DNA from: Amphiduros pacificus
Lineage: Eukaryota > Annelida > Polychaeta > Phyllodocida > Hesionidae
Direction: 5' to 3'
NCBI GenBank assembly: GCA_949316495.1
Contig: OX439007.1
Coordinates: 14,413,479 to 14,477,478 of the forward strand
DNA: 64,000 bases
A program made the position numbers and the translations under genes. Positions 11,031 to 23,332 of the stretch are shown in pieces (the stretch's first letter is position 1; every line of letters begins with the position of its first letter). The notes under the pieces are model-generated. The model was not told where the DNA came from and did not search any database. It saw only the letters and a program-made list of their open reading frames with translations.

Positions 11031-14000
11031 TTAGTCAGGAAAACATTTCCTGAACATGCAAGTCTTGAGGCGAGTCTTAAACACGGTCAAGGAGGGACTA
11101 CTTCTAATTCCATTAGGTAAGGAGTTCCACAGCTTAGGAGCCACTACAGAAAAGGCTCTATCCCCCACTGTTTTAAGGCATGTTTTAGGTACTTGTAGAT
11201 GAATAGTATCATTCGATCGTAAACATCTATTACTTTGTCTCACTGTTATCAGGTCGCAAAGGTATGGAGGCGCCATACCATTTGGAGCCTTCCATGTCAT
11301 TAGTAGAATCTTAAATTCAATTCTTGCTGCGACCGGAAGCCAATGAAGGTCTTTCAGTGTGCCAGAAATGTGGTCAAACTTCCTTATCTTACAGATAACT
11401 CGTGCTGCAGAGTTTTGCAGATATTGTAGTTTCATTATATCTTTTTTAGGAAGGCCAGCCAGTAACCCATTACCATAGTCCAGGGTAGATGTTACAAAGG
11501 CGTGCGTCATAGTTTCTGCAGTTTTAATGTCCAAGCATGGTCTAATAGCAGCCAGGTTCCTAATATGATAGTAATCCTTCTTGCACATTCGCTTGATTTG
11601 AGCTCTCATGTCCATTCTCGAGTCAAGTGTGACTCCCAGGTCAATAACAGTCTGGCTTGGAGCAATGTCAGTATCCCCAATTTTTACAGTATTAGGAAGG
11701 TACTTAGCATTATTATATTTGTCAGAACACATCAGCATCTCAGTCTTGCTGTCATTAATTATCATTTTATTCTTCAATAGGAATGTCCTGACATCACCCA
11801 CACATTTCTCCAACTTCAGTTTACTCATGTTGACCTCCTTAGACTTATAGTCAATAGGAATGTAGATCTGTGTGTCGTCAGCATAAATATGGTAGTCTAA
11901 TCCATATTTATTTAGTATGTCAGCTAAGGGAGACATGTAGATGGTAAAGAGTATAGGTCCCAGAACAGATCCCTGGGGTACCCCATACTTAATTGAACCA
12001 CATGTCGACCTTTTGGTACCGACTTTCACGCATTGCTTTCTGTCAGTCAGATATGACCTAATCCATTTCAGGGCATTGCCATTAATTCCACATCTACTCT
12101 CAAGTCTTTCAAAGAGAATGTTGTGATCAATTGTACCAAAAGCAGCAGATAGGTTCAGCAGTAATAGAATCACTGACTGTTTTTGATCCATAGCACAGAG
12201 GATGTCATTGTGTACTTTCATAAGAGCAGTCTCAGTACTGTGATGTTCCTTATAAGCAGATTGAAATTTATCAGTGAGACCATTTCTTATAAGATGAGGG
12301 ACCAGTTGATACGCCACTGCCCTCTCTATAAGTTTAGAGATATAGGATAGATTTGATACCGGCCTGTAATTTTTCTCCACAAGCTCAAGACCCAGTTTCT
12401 TCAGTAAAGGTGTAATAATAGCTATTTTCATGTTAATGGGGACAGTCGAGTCCACCAGCGACTTATTTATAATGGCGGTAATCAGTGGCAACAGGTCATC
12501 CAAAAGGTCATGCAGTAACCAAGTTGGGATTGGATCTAGATCACATGACTTTCTTGAGGCTTTTTTAATGAGACTCCGTACTTCTGCTATTGATAATTGT
12601 TTAAAACTTGAGAGGCGTTTAATGGTATGAATGGGAATCTTGCCATTGTCCTCGGTTGCATCTGGAAGTGAACAGCTCAAAACAGGTAATGTTAACATAT
12701 CTTGACGTATTTTTTCAATTTTATCCAGGAAAAAGTCATTGAATTTTTCAACTTGAGTAATCTCATTGTTAGTTGATGGCATTGGCGTTTCCTTGACCTT
12801 ATGCATAACGAGGTCAATGACCTTAAACAACTTTTTTGGGTTATGTTTATTCTCCTCCACCATTCTACTGTAGTACTCTGAGAGGATTTTAGTAGGAAAT
12901 TGTACTTGTTTCTCTGATTAGTGTATAATTCCCGACATTATCCTAGATCGATTCCATTTCCTTTCAAGTCTTCTCTTGAGTGACCTCTCAGTTTTTATTG
13001 TTTGATTCATCCATGGAGCAGGTTTCCGGACAGGGATAAGCGACTCTTTGAAAGGAGACATGTCTATCCATAATGGAAGTGAGTTTGGAGTCATAGTAAT
13101 CCACAATATCCTGAAGTGACAGGTCATTCCATGAAGTATCATCTTGAGCAATGGATCTTATGTCCTTTTTAAGGGCCTCGATGTCAAGTTTTCTATAATC
13201 CCTAAACCTTATGGATTTCTTCCTAGGCTTAAGTGGGGTGAGGTTCAGGGTTAAGATAATCATTTTGTGGTCGGATATGTATTCATCCACTAGATGTCCA
13301 TTCAGTAATGTGTTATGATTAAAAGTAATCAAAAGATCAAGAGTGTTCCCAAGCTTATGAGTCGGTTCCGTCACCCATTGCGTCATCTCAAAGGTATCCA
13401 AAATATCATTAAATTTAATGACATCTGGTTTGTCTGGTTTATTCATGTGAAAATTATAGTCTCCAAGGAATATGACTTCGTGCAGAAAAAGTGAATAGTG
13501 GGCAATAATTCCTGTGATTTCGTCATAGAACTCTGTGTAGGTATACCTATTTTTGTCTGAGGGATCAGGTCGATAAATAGTCACGAATGTGATATTCTTC
13601 CCATTTAATTTGACCGAAATTTCCATAAGTTCCATAGTCTTGGTAGTTGGTTGAACATGTTTATGAAATATAAAAGGTAGTTCACACTTAAAGATAATTC
13701 CTATCCCTCCACCAGACCTGCCTAGTCTGGGAAGTGATTCAAGTTTAAGGTTGCCCTTCTCCAAGTGGTTAGTTACCATTTCATCAGTCTCCTCATGTAA
13801 CCATGTCTCAGTTAGAAATAGAGCATCAAGACTGTTCTCAAAGAAATAGTCCTTAATGAGCAATATCTTGCTAGAAATAGATTGCACATTGCAACAGCCA
13901 ATAGTCAGATTTTTGTGTGTATTAATTGTGGGGTATCTTGATTTTACAGTTGATTCTAATTGTTCAGGTTGTTCCGGAGATGCATCTTTGGCTAGGATTC

Positions 14001-15216
14001 CAAAGCGATTACAAGTTTAAATGTTAATCGAGATGGGAGTATTATTATTTAATCTATTACGGATAGCACATGGTTTTCCCCCTCTATCATTTCCAGCTGT
14101 CAGGGAAGCACGGTCACAATGACCTTTCCGGTGTTTCCCCCTATCAGAGTCAGGTCTGCTACCACGGTGGCATTGACATCGGACCGATGGTAGGGACGTG
14201 TGATATGTGTATCGTTTCGGCAGGAATAAGAAAGCTAGTGGATTGCTGGTTGTATTGGGTTTAAGAAGAGATGCAGGTTGACTTCTACAGTTAAGTTTTA
14301 TGTCATCGTGACCCAATTTACAGATATTTGTATTTAACATCACATATTTGGACAAGTAAAGAGAGGAGATTGCATGATGTGGACAGTGTATTATCAATCT
14401 GGATTTACCACAAAAATTATTCGACAGTATTTCTTTAATAGAAAGTTTTTCCATTGATGTGGACATGTAGGACACCCCAGAGCCATCAAGTGTGGGGCAA
14501 AGTGGTAGTGGGTCAGGGTCAAGTTCTTTTATCTTCAGAGGGAGCCATTTATTAAGAGAAAAATGAAACAAGTCTTTATTTGGTTTCAGATTTATGTTAC
14601 CATGGATTGGATATAAATTAATGTTAGGGAGAGAGTTCATGTCATGTACTAGAATTGCATGCTTGGGGCATAGAATGATTTGATTTGCAAATATTCGAGG
14701 TAAATAATTTATTCCACTACTTCTTATAAAGGGTTTTGATAATTTTATTGGAAGAAAGGTTTTACTGACTAAACAAACACAACTCACAACATCAGAGTAA
14801 TATGTCAATTTACAAAGTTTATTATTAGGAACATCACATTCAGCAGATACCCTAGGATCAGGAGAAATGTCATCCTGGCACAACAAGTTAATCATAACAC
14901 AGTTAGAGGAAATATCAACATCATCAAGATACAGAGCAGATTCATTACAATACACACAGTTATTTGAGATATTGTCATCACTACAATACTTAGCAGGTGT
15001 ACTACAATTAACATTAGAAAATGTGCATAGTTTATCGCCTTGAAAGTCATTCAAATCCTTGCAGGTAACAGTATTCAGAGTAGCCTGTGAGAAGTTTTTA
15101 ATGAGTGACCCTGAGACGGGTGTGTAATGTTCATGAATACCTTCAATGTCTATAGAATAATTAGTAGAATTAGTAGAACACGTGCCATTCCCAAGGGTTG
15201 TGTTGTCCTGTGTCAA
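11031..15216 (-). pseudogene. LINE ORF2: cysteine-rich N-terminus, AP endonuclease, reverse transcriptase
   Basis: One frame from 15216 is broken by a stop at 14017-14019, a one-base frameshift near 13035 (MDRHVS versus MSPFKESL) and a stop at 12918-12920. The ~400-residue N-terminal region is Cys/Asn-rich and unrecognised. The endonuclease at ~13000-13960 shows CCNVQSI, LFLTETWL, GRSGGGIGI, IFLGDYNFH and YISDHKMI. The RT at 11031-12863 shows the PVSNLSYISKLIER, STETAL, KYGVPQGSVLGPILF and YADDTQIY motifs and ends with SVVAPKLWNSLP. Motif A reads LLNLSAAFGTIDH, where related enzymes have LLDLSAAFDT, so a catalytic Asp is probably lost. This copy is therefore inactive on several counts but recent. 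Confidence 0.9.
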
Positions 15217-15237
15217 TGATGGCTCTGGGCAAAGACT

Positions 15238-16441
15238 TCATGGTTTATTCTCGACGTATTTGGTGAGTTCAGTGCATGCTTTCTTAACGGCTTCAGGGTT
15301 TCCATCAAGGAAGGCTAATTTTATTTTCTCTGTGCCTCGGGTAGCGTCCTCGAGGTATATAGTAGCACCTGTCAGCTCCTGGAGGCGACGGACATACGAT
15401 CCCCCTTTACCAATTACGATACCCGCTATTTCATTGGGAATCATCATCAGGCTTGCATTTGCAGAAGGCATAGGTCTCTTCCTGGGGTTACGAGCAGTGG
15501 TTGGACGACTGTCCGAAGATGTAGATGAGGTCGTCTCTGTGTTTTCGTCGGGAAGAAGAGCTCCCGATACCTTGTCAGATGTTGCGAGTGGTGGCATCTT
15601 CTCCGGGATCTTGGAACGATTCACAGCCTCACATAATTTTTGAATTGTGCTAGGTAGCAGGTTGTCTTCAGCATCCAGTATGTCATGCACCTGGCCGTTA
15701 TCAAAATCACTGATTTCCTCGTAGAAAAAACCAGGTGACTGAATACCATTTGTTGACAATAGATTAAGGAACACCAGCCAGTTCATACGTGCGTCATCAT
15801 CACGAGGGGGTGGTGGAGTGACAACGGTGACAGTAGGGCCACGTGACCTGATTTTGTCCGTGATCCTTGTCAGATGAGAGAACGCATCCAGTCCCTTTTG
15901 TTTTTTAACAATCGCGGCGACAGAGGGAATAATTATAACGTGGTCAGCTGATCCAACCCTATCAGATCTACGTGCGAGAAAATTCAGGTCCTGGGCAGTC
16001 GTTTGCAGAAAACAATCACCCCTCATGAAACCCTCTGCCAGTTGATTCTGTTGCCCCTCTTTGGGCACACAGATAAGAACAGTCTTTTCCATTTCCGAAG
16101 ATGAGGATGTACTAGAGCTCCTGACTTCAGCAGCCGTTGGCAGAAATTTTGACAGCATGAGACGCTTCTCAGCAAGCTCTAGCTGAGTCTTAGTTAACTC
16201 AGTAGTGAGTGCCGTAATTTTTCTACCTTGTAGGTTGAGCCTATTTTCCATCTCGGTATTAGTTTTGCACGTGTCGGCGTGTACTACCTCGAGTCTATCG
16301 TAGCTCTGTTGAAGAGCCGTCAGAATAGAAGGAGAAGTTGGTTGTCGAGGAAGGTCTTTGATTGGAGTCATGTCCCTCGCTTCGAGGGGGGGGCGGGCCC
16401 CCTACTAGTGTGCCGTTATTCACATTCTCATTCTCAGCCAT
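15238..16441 (-). CDS. LINE ORF1 protein: coiled coil, SGNH-like middle, C-terminal KH domain
   Basis: The intact ORF starts at ATG 16371 (377 aa). Residues ~18-75 are heptad-rich with coiled-coil character. Residues ~95-235 (VLICVP..., HVIIIPSVAAIV, TVVTPPPPRDD) faintly resemble the SGNH/esterase-like region of some CR1-type ORF1 proteins, but without a clear GDS motif. Residues 307-377 form a KH RNA-binding domain with IPNEIAGIVIGKGGSYVRRL; the GKGG loop is at ~321-324. An upstream ATG at 16441 opens MAENENVNNGTLVGG in another frame and meets this ORF across a C/G homopolymer around 16387-16400, so the original start may be 16441 with a one-base slip. The role expected from ORF1 proteins is binding element RNA in the cytoplasm. 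Confidence 0.75.
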
Positions 16442-17515
16442 CCTACAATGATATGGAGAGATTTATGAGTATATTCAGTAAAACTGATAATCTGTAATGT
16501 ATAGCTTATATTATGATCCTTTAAAATCCAGAAAGTTGTAGTATTACATATAGAATTGGAGTCTTACCTCAATAACAGAGTAGTCTTGCAAGGGTAGTGT
16601 GATTCAGTTCACCACATGTTTAGCCTATTCAGAGGTGTACAGTAGCCGTGACAATCAGCAGCGATCAAGTTATGAGAGGGAATGAATTAGCAGTCAGCTC
16701 TTTATATACCACAGGTCCGTGAGTATATTAATAATCAATATAGTGACCAGGTGATCAGCCAATTTGTCAGGATTGGTTCAAAAATTTGGCTCACAGGTGT
16801 TACGCTTGGTTGATTATCAATTTCTAGGTCAAACTTCTACAGGTAATCCTTTACTGAGCCGAGATAGTGGCTTGGAATGAGAGAGCGTAGCAGTGTAAAA
16901 AGGGAAGAATGTCCCAGCAAGATAGATTATTCTCAATAAACAAATAACGATACGATATAAAGCATAAGTTCATAGACAGAAGTTAAGATTTGTGTGGAAA
17001 AGGGTTGTTGTATGATATGTGTGACTGTAGTATTTGGCAAGAACACGTAATATTTCTGGATATTACGTGACGTTGATACAGGACAGGTTGGGAAATAGAT
17101 ATTCAATCTAAGAAAGTAGATTGACGATTAGGTACTCAATCTAAGAATGTAGATTGACGAATGTAGAGTCGGGAAGAGTGTCCACGACTTGTATGGCTAG
17201 GATATATATTTAATTTGAAAAGACAGAAGGCAGCAGAATGGCTACGTGATCTGTGTTTTCATAAAACAGTAGTGTTATCCAGGTCACGCAGCCAGACCGC
17301 TAGAGCGACAGTCAGTTCAAACTGAAGAATTGTCTGTAATGTCCTGAGAAATAGCTCCCAGGAAACACAAATTATGAACAGTACAGTGCAGGGTGCGCTG
17401 GGAAGCCAGTAATGTTCCAAAACTGATAATATCAGATCCAGTAATTCGATATTTTTTTACAGAGAACAGGAGCCAATAAAAAGCTGGTCCACCATTACTG
17501 ACGCATGCGCACCCT

Positions 17516-18842
17516 CTTTTATTAAGTTATCTTTATTAAATTATCTTTAAAATATAAAATTGACAGTAGCAGTAGTTGTTCTGCAGGCTTATACAATTGT
17601 AACAAACCTGAAATAAAAAGTGAAAACAGTGACAAAATCAATGCAACTGACCTTGTTTTCCAGCTGTCACATCGTGCATGTTTCCATGTTTTCAGCACAA
17701 ACTGTTGCCCTCAAAAAGTAGGTCAAAGTGAAATTGGCCCAATCACTCAAAATTGTTACAATGGAGACTGATATTTTGATCTAATGTGGCCATATACACT
17801 TTGATGCACTTTGCAAGTTCAGATTTGCAGGCTACAAAACCATGTCATTTTTTAAATAAAAATTTGAAGTGCAACTTTTGTTGCAATTTAAATTGAAATA
17901 TTAAAAAATATACATGAATCTAAAAAAATATGCATGAATATTTGAACTTTTTTCTATCATGCCCCAAATTTTGAGAAATAACATTGTTAAAAAATATTAA
18001 AATTCACGTCACTTTATGAAAAAAAACCTTTAGTTCCAAATTGACCAGGACCAGAAATGGCTCTGGGCATCCTACACTGATGCAAACCCTTAAATATATA
18101 CTATTACACCATCTTAAAATTCGAAACCTCTTAGTAGCCACCTAAGTTAAGATTTTATTACCCTCCAAAACAGGACTTCCCTTATATGTCAGTCCCTGCC
18201 TCCAATGATAAAAAGGTGGGCACAGGATCGACCACAAGTCTGGCTGAGAACCTGAGTGGGGACAGAATGACTATTCATCCAGATATATATTGGATAGCAT
18301 CTCAGTCAGCAAGCGGATTACAGGTCATGACCCCAGATTGGTCAATTCTGATTGTAAGATATTTTAGTGTATGAGACTCAAATGCATGACTGTACATTGC
18401 GGTCCAGATTTTAAACGTCAAAACATGGCAATGACGACAGAAGTGAGAACTACTGATGTAATGCAGTGTAAGATATTACACTTAACATAAAATAACAGAA
18501 TATTTTCATCTTTAGGGTAGTATCAAAATTTAAATAAATAATGTAGGAAGTAGCTAAATTATATTAATTGAACACTTCACAAATCTGAAACACTATTGTC
18601 TTGTTGATTCTCTTCAGGTAGGTATTGGATTAGATTGGAGTGTGAAGTGAAGTATGTCCAGACATACATTATGGAGATTTTTCTGGAACTAAATATGCAC
18701 TGAGAATCAGACAATTAAACAAGACAAAAAAAGTCAGTGAAGCAAATGATATCACATCCAAAGGTGAAAATGTATATTTCACTTGAGCTTGAATTGGCTA
18801 AAGAAAAACAGAAAATGGTCTGACAAGAAATTTATGTGGTAT
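17516..18842. other. No gene seen
   Basis: AT-rich DNA between the LINE 5' end and the solo LTR. A 62-codon plus-strand open frame at 18186 has no supporting motif. No repeat structure was recognised. Confidence 0.4.
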
Positions 18843-19549
18843 TGTAGGATATAGAATACACACCCAGAGACTCTTGGAAATATATAGACATTCATAGACA
18901 ATCACGATCGATATTGATGGTTGATGAGTCGCCATAACCACCACTCTGAGAGATCACGTGCAAACAGACGAGCCCATGTTGGATACGCAGGCAAGACGAG
19001 TCCATCCGATGACGCGTGAGGAAGCCACGTAGGCAAGCCCCCACAGATGATGTGGAGTGACCCCTTAAAAGAGGCGCGCAACTGTTGGATCCAGAGAGAA
19101 AGGGAGAACAGAACCAGAGATGAACAGACGGAGATAGAGCGACCACTTGCCACAGAAGATCCACGACTCTCAGTATCGTGACTGCATAGACTTGGGTGTT
19201 TTGTGTATAGATAGGATCTCATAAGTATCATGCATTTGGGTAATTCACATGCCTCGCTCATTGCCATGCCGGCCTAGCCAGACAAGGAGGAATCACAGCA
19301 CCGAATAAAGGTAACTATTGTGTCGTGTATATCCTGTGTCTGCAGTCCTTATTGCCTGTCACCTTCATGAGGGTATATAGGGTAGCTAGGATCCGTGCCC
19401 GAACTCACAGCCAGCGAGTTAGCGAGCTATGCTTGTTGTACAGTACAGTAAGGTAGAGTAGAGCAGATTAGAGTATCTATCTATTGGTAGAGTATTGATC
19501 CCCCGTCCACGTCCCCCAACGACGGATACTCTCCATTTAGTGGGTAACA
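18843..19549. mobile_element. Solo LTR of an LTR retrotransposon (fossil)
   Basis: A 707-bp segment begins TGTAGGA and ends GGTAACA (TG..CA termini) and is flanked on both sides by GTAT (18839-18842 and 19550-19553), a 4-bp target-site duplication. It is GC-richer than its surroundings and has an AATAAA at 19304-19309 followed by a GT-rich stretch, as in an LTR polyadenylation region. There is no internal region or second LTR, so this is a solo LTR left by LTR-LTR recombination. Ty3-type or BEL/Pao-type both fit the duplication length. The intact duplication argues against great age. Orientation is likely plus from the AATAAA. Confidence 0.75.
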
Positions 19550-19644
19550 GTATGTATTTTCTGTGGAAGCCACATGTTAAGTAGTCTGGGATGTTGGATT
19601 CAAAAGGAGCTGTTACATTGGTATGTACTCATAATAGAAATCAA

Positions 19645-20000
19645 GATGGTGAGTACATATCATGGACTTATGTCTCTAGTTTCAAGAAATCTCAGTTGTA
19701 CCTAGAATCTTATTTCGATATTGAAATTAAACAAGTCTAATTTCTATATAATTGTCAAGTTTAGTTATCTAGAGATTTTATATGACAAGAACTTCAATGA
19801 TCAGCATAAATGTACTTGATTTCTCTTAAAGAGGGTGAGAACATATCATGGACTTGTATATCTAGTTTCTGGAAATATCAGTTGTACCTAGAATCTAGAC
19901 AGTTTTTATTTAGATAATGAAAAAAATGAGCCTAATTTCTATATAATTGTCAAGTTGTTTAGTTATCTAGAGAATTTTATATGACTAGAACTTCAGTCCA
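19645..20000 (+). repeat. Two-copy tandem duplication (~180 bp unit)
   Basis: Copies at about 19645-19805 and 19845-20000 share 'acatatcatggactt', 'cagttgtacctagaatct', 'ctaatttctatataattgtc' and 'agttatctagaga'. Diverged, no ORF. Lies just outside the left arm of the long inverted repeat. Confidence 0.75.
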
Positions 20001-20051
20001 GGAAAATGCCTAGATTCACATCGAGAATATAGCTGGACACTTAAAATGTAC

Positions 20052-21145
20052 AGCATCAGCGAGAATGAGTGACATAGCGCATGTAACGGGTTTGTAGCAG
20101 TGGGAGGAGCGGACAACCAGAAAGCACCCTGCAGAGAACTTTCAGTAGCATTTAATATTGGCCGATTTCTACTTCCATTCACCAAATCAACCACACAGAA
20201 TGCAATTTTTTCAAAAATTATCAAAAAAATTGTATTTAAATGAAATGGGCAATTATCTAAATAGTAAAGGGGTCATAGGCCATTTTAATGATTGGCCACT
20301 TTTAGTGATGTGTTTCATAGACATATTCATAGAAGGATTTCACTCACTTCCTCATATTGTTGAAAAAAATTAAATACATGAATTTTTTTAGAAATACTAA
20401 ATGTTATAACCCAATTGACTATACATTCAATATATTTTTTATTATATTTTTTTCAGTAATTTCTATTCATGATTAATTTTCTCATATTTTTCAGGGAATA
20501 TTTCTTCTTTTTTAGGTATTATTATGATAAGAGCAACTTATTGCTGATTATTTTCTGAAATTAGATTAATATTTAATTTATCTAATACCTCAAAAATAAA
20601 TGTGAGGTAAAATTAAAGTCCGTCAATTTGTCACTTTTGTAACCCTACCTATTTAAGCTATTTTTAATCATTTTAGCTTCATAATAAATCTTGAAATTGA
20701 CTGACTTTTTTTTCAATTTCTTTTTAGTATTAATGTGTTTGTCTGTGCAGTATTCTATATATTTTCATAAACTAACCCCCAATAAGCTGGCATTTTCATA
20801 TTATTTAAAAAAACTAAGTATTATTGTATTTTTCTCTGTTTTCCCTTATAGATTGACTACAAAACTATAAATTGCTCTCAAATTGTTAATTATGAACAGA
20901 TTTTGATGAATAAGGACTCTACGAGCTCGTATATGAAAGATGTAGATGATAGGATAATAAAACATGTAGATAATTTTGTGGAAATAGGCTTTCTATTTTC
21001 AAGGTCATTGAAAGGTCACTTCAAGGTCATTGGCAATATTTGATCAAAATAGCCTAAGAAGGTTGACATTCGATCACATATCATTTGTAGATGTATATTG
21101 AGTAGTAAAAAAGTTATATCCCTATGTCTGCCATTTCTAGTGATG
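20052..21145 (+). repeat. Left arm of a ~1.1-kb inverted repeat
   Basis: Reverse complement of 25552-26648 along nearly the whole length. Outer edges pair at AGCATCAGCGAGAATGAGT and GCTGATGCT; inner edges pair at TGCCATTTCTAGTGATG and CATCACTAGAAATGGCA. The inner ~500 bp look about 95% identical by eye. A ~100-bp patch near 20150-20250 does not match its partner. No transposase ORF lies in the arms, and I see no shared sequence or target duplication just outside the pair. Confidence 0.85.
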
Positions 21146-21501
21146 TGCAGCTTTGAAAAGCATGCGTTTATTCCCCAAACTATCTGCAAAAACACCACTT
21201 CCAAACCTAGTCTGATATACGACTGTATTATTATATATTATTCATTTATTTTCCTTTTAAATTCCCTTTATTTTCAGTTGCCCTTTTAAACCATAATTAG
21301 TATTTGTGTACATGAGAATTGATAGCCAACATAATAAGCCCGAGGCAAATGCGCATATCATCACTAATATGCATCTTGATATATTAAAGAATTTACATAT
21401 ATGAAGGTAGTAAAATTAACCACTATATGCTGAATATTCATGTTATTTTCCTTAGCCGTGGATTTGCCTTCATTTATATTTGCTAATGTTATTTGGATAA
21501 T

Positions 21502-22788
21502 ATGATGGCAAGATGGAAATGTCAGAAGCGTCTCTATGTCAAGATATTTGCTTTTGTAGTCTTTGCCTCCATTGTGTTTATATTACAGATGGCAGAAGAG
21601 ACGCGCAGTATAATCATTACAGCACACGAAAAGCTGACTGGGAAAACACTTTTGGTTGGCGATGACAAGATAAAGATGGATCTTGCGGAACGCTCAAAAC
21701 GTATCAATGAAACATGGCGGAATATTTTGAAGGTAGCGACGCAAGGGGGCGCCGGTGAGCAAAGCAATGAGAGTCCCCTTATATTTGGAGCAGCAATAAA
21801 AGGATATAGGTACGCCACCTTTGGGATCAGGCAAGCAATGTATAAAGAAGGAAGTCTGGATTACAGTTATATATTTTATTTGCCATTAACAGTGCGAGCC
21901 TGGAGAAGAGTTGGTTTTGAGTCCATAGTGACATTTTTGGGCACCCCGTACGAGTGGATTAGCAATCCAGTCACACATTATGTGGTAAAGAACGTGGTGA
22001 GGAATGGAGCTGTGGTTGTATTTTTTAATGCAAAAGAAAAGAATCGTTTAAGTCTTGCTGAAAATGTGCGTCTGTTTACTTCATTTTACGACATTTGGGA
22101 TGGGTTGGATGATACCTATCTTATAACCTCCGACGCCGATTTATGGCCAGTGATGGCTGAGAAGTATTATATGCCAGAGGGCAAACATATATTATCATTA
22201 AATGCAGAGTGTTGTGGAGGTTATCACAAAATTAACAAAACTTTTTATTTTTCTGAAACCCATGTGCCAGGAGATGTTATCCGACCTTGGACCAATGGGA
22301 CATATAAAATGTTACCAATGTCTAACATTGGCATGAACATTAAAACATGGAGGGAGCTTATAAACCTAAATCTACCAAAAAATGAAACATTAACTGCAGA
22401 TACAATAGTCAACTACCTAGCCAAGGACTTTGGGGATAAAATAGCACGGGAGAGAGTAGTGCGGGGACAAAATGTAGGGTGGTATATGGATCAATTCACT
22501 ATAGGTATGAGGATACATGAATGGCTACAGATGGATGGTAGGAGGAAGGCATTTTACATTGGTAGGAATGTAGGACATGACAGGATTGACCGGTCCTGGT
22601 GGAGAACGCCGCTGACGTCACTGGAAGGTGTCGTGGACTCGCACTTGATGTTCCATGGGCACAGAGAGAAAGTGTGGATGAAGACTAGATCATTGCTGAG
22701 ACTGATGTATAGCAGAAAGGGGGTGCGAGAATGTGAAGTTTACAGAGACAACTTCAATAAATTAATAGAAAAAACATCAATAGATTAA
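21502..22788 (+). CDS. Type II membrane protein, probable Golgi glycosyltransferase (GT-A-like), intronless
   Basis: Complete 428-aa ORF from ATG 21502 to TAA 22786-22788; a second ATG follows immediately. A short basic cytoplasmic tail (ARWKCQKRLYVK) is followed by one hydrophobic anchor (IFAFVVFASIVFILQ, ~residues 14-30) and a large lumenal domain, the usual layout of Golgi transferases. A DxD-like motif in YLITSDADLWP (~residue 212) is the expected metal/nucleotide-sugar site of GT-A enzymes. Five N-glycosylation sequons (NETW, NESP, NKTF, NGTY, NETL) support a lumenal location. The exact family and sugar specificity are not recognised. The gene has no introns and stands alone between two ~1.1-kb inverted repeats, so retroposition or capture by an element is possible. 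Its codons are uninterrupted, implying recent constraint. Confidence 0.75.
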   Translation: MMARWKCQKRLYVKIFAFVVFASIVFILQMAEETRSIIITAHEKLTGKTLLVGDDKIKMDLAERSKRINETWRNILKVATQGGAGEQSNESPLIFGAAIKGYRYATFGIRQAMYKEGSLDYSYIFYLPLTVRAWRRVGFESIVTFLGTPYEWISNPVTHYVVKNVVRNGAVVVFFNAKEKNRLSLAENVRLFTSFYDIWDGLDDTYLITSDADLWPVMAEKYYMPEGKHILSLNAECCGGYHKINKTFYFSETHVPGDVIRPWTNGTYKMLPMSNIGMNIKTWRELINLNLPKNETLTADTIVNYLAKDFGDKIARERVVRGQNVGWYMDQFTIGMRIHEWLQMDGRRKAFYIGRNVGHDRIDRSWWRTPLTSLEGVVDSHLMFHGHREKVWMKTRSLLRLMYSRKGVRECEVYRDNFNKLIEKTSID

Positions 22789-23332
22789 ATAAATGTCAAA
22801 TATATTGTGATTGATTGGATTTGATAAATGTACAACATCGGGGGAGGCTGTGTTTTCCAACATATTTTATTCCTGCCAGAAATATCAAGCCAGCTAACGT
22901 TTATTTATTTAAAGTGCTAAAAGCCGGTTTGAGTGGTAAATATGCAAAATGATGTATTAAATGTTGATCAAGAATTTTATCTTTATCATTTGATGACATC
23001 TGTTAATATTTGATTTGATTTGAAAAGGTGCAGTAAAAATCCATTAAGTGATGGTTTTTTTAAACATTGGAAGAAAGAAATGGACATTATCTAGCAAGAG
23101 ATATTTTTAGACTGATTGAGAACCTTTGCATGTTCAGTTGACTATTTTCATTATTTTACTAATTATATTATTTTATGTTCACGCACAGGTAGTTTTGATT
23201 AATGGTGTAAAATAAGAATATTGCACTTCTCAGTTCAAATTTTATCATTAAACGCAGTCTTCTTGCCAAAAGTTCCTCCTTAGGTCCTCGATTCCTGGGC
23301 ATTTTTAAATTTCCCCTGTGAGCATGATAACT
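22789..23332. other. 3' flank of the glycosyltransferase-like gene
   Basis: AT-rich, no coding signal. AATAAA-like motifs occur directly after the stop (22787-22792), too close to act as its only polyadenylation signal. Confidence 0.35.

Larger units (their letters stand above)
10968..17515 (-). mobile_element. Nearly full-length LINE (Jockey superfamily, CR1/L2-like)
   Basis: Minus-strand order: an approximate 1.1-kb 5' UTR (16442 to about 17515; the 5' boundary is a guess at the change from GC-richer to AT-rich sequence), ORF1 with a KH domain (15238-16371 or to 16441), a 21-bp gap, ORF2 with a long N-terminal region, AP-endonuclease and reverse transcriptase (11031-15216), a short 3' UTR including AAGCGCTTTGAACAG, and a (TAA/ATT)n tail at 10968-10985. 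The coding sequence has only about three disabling changes in ORF2, so it is a young copy. I could not establish a target-site duplication. Related 3' tails occur at 4915, 34530, 38140 and 63800. Confidence 0.9.
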
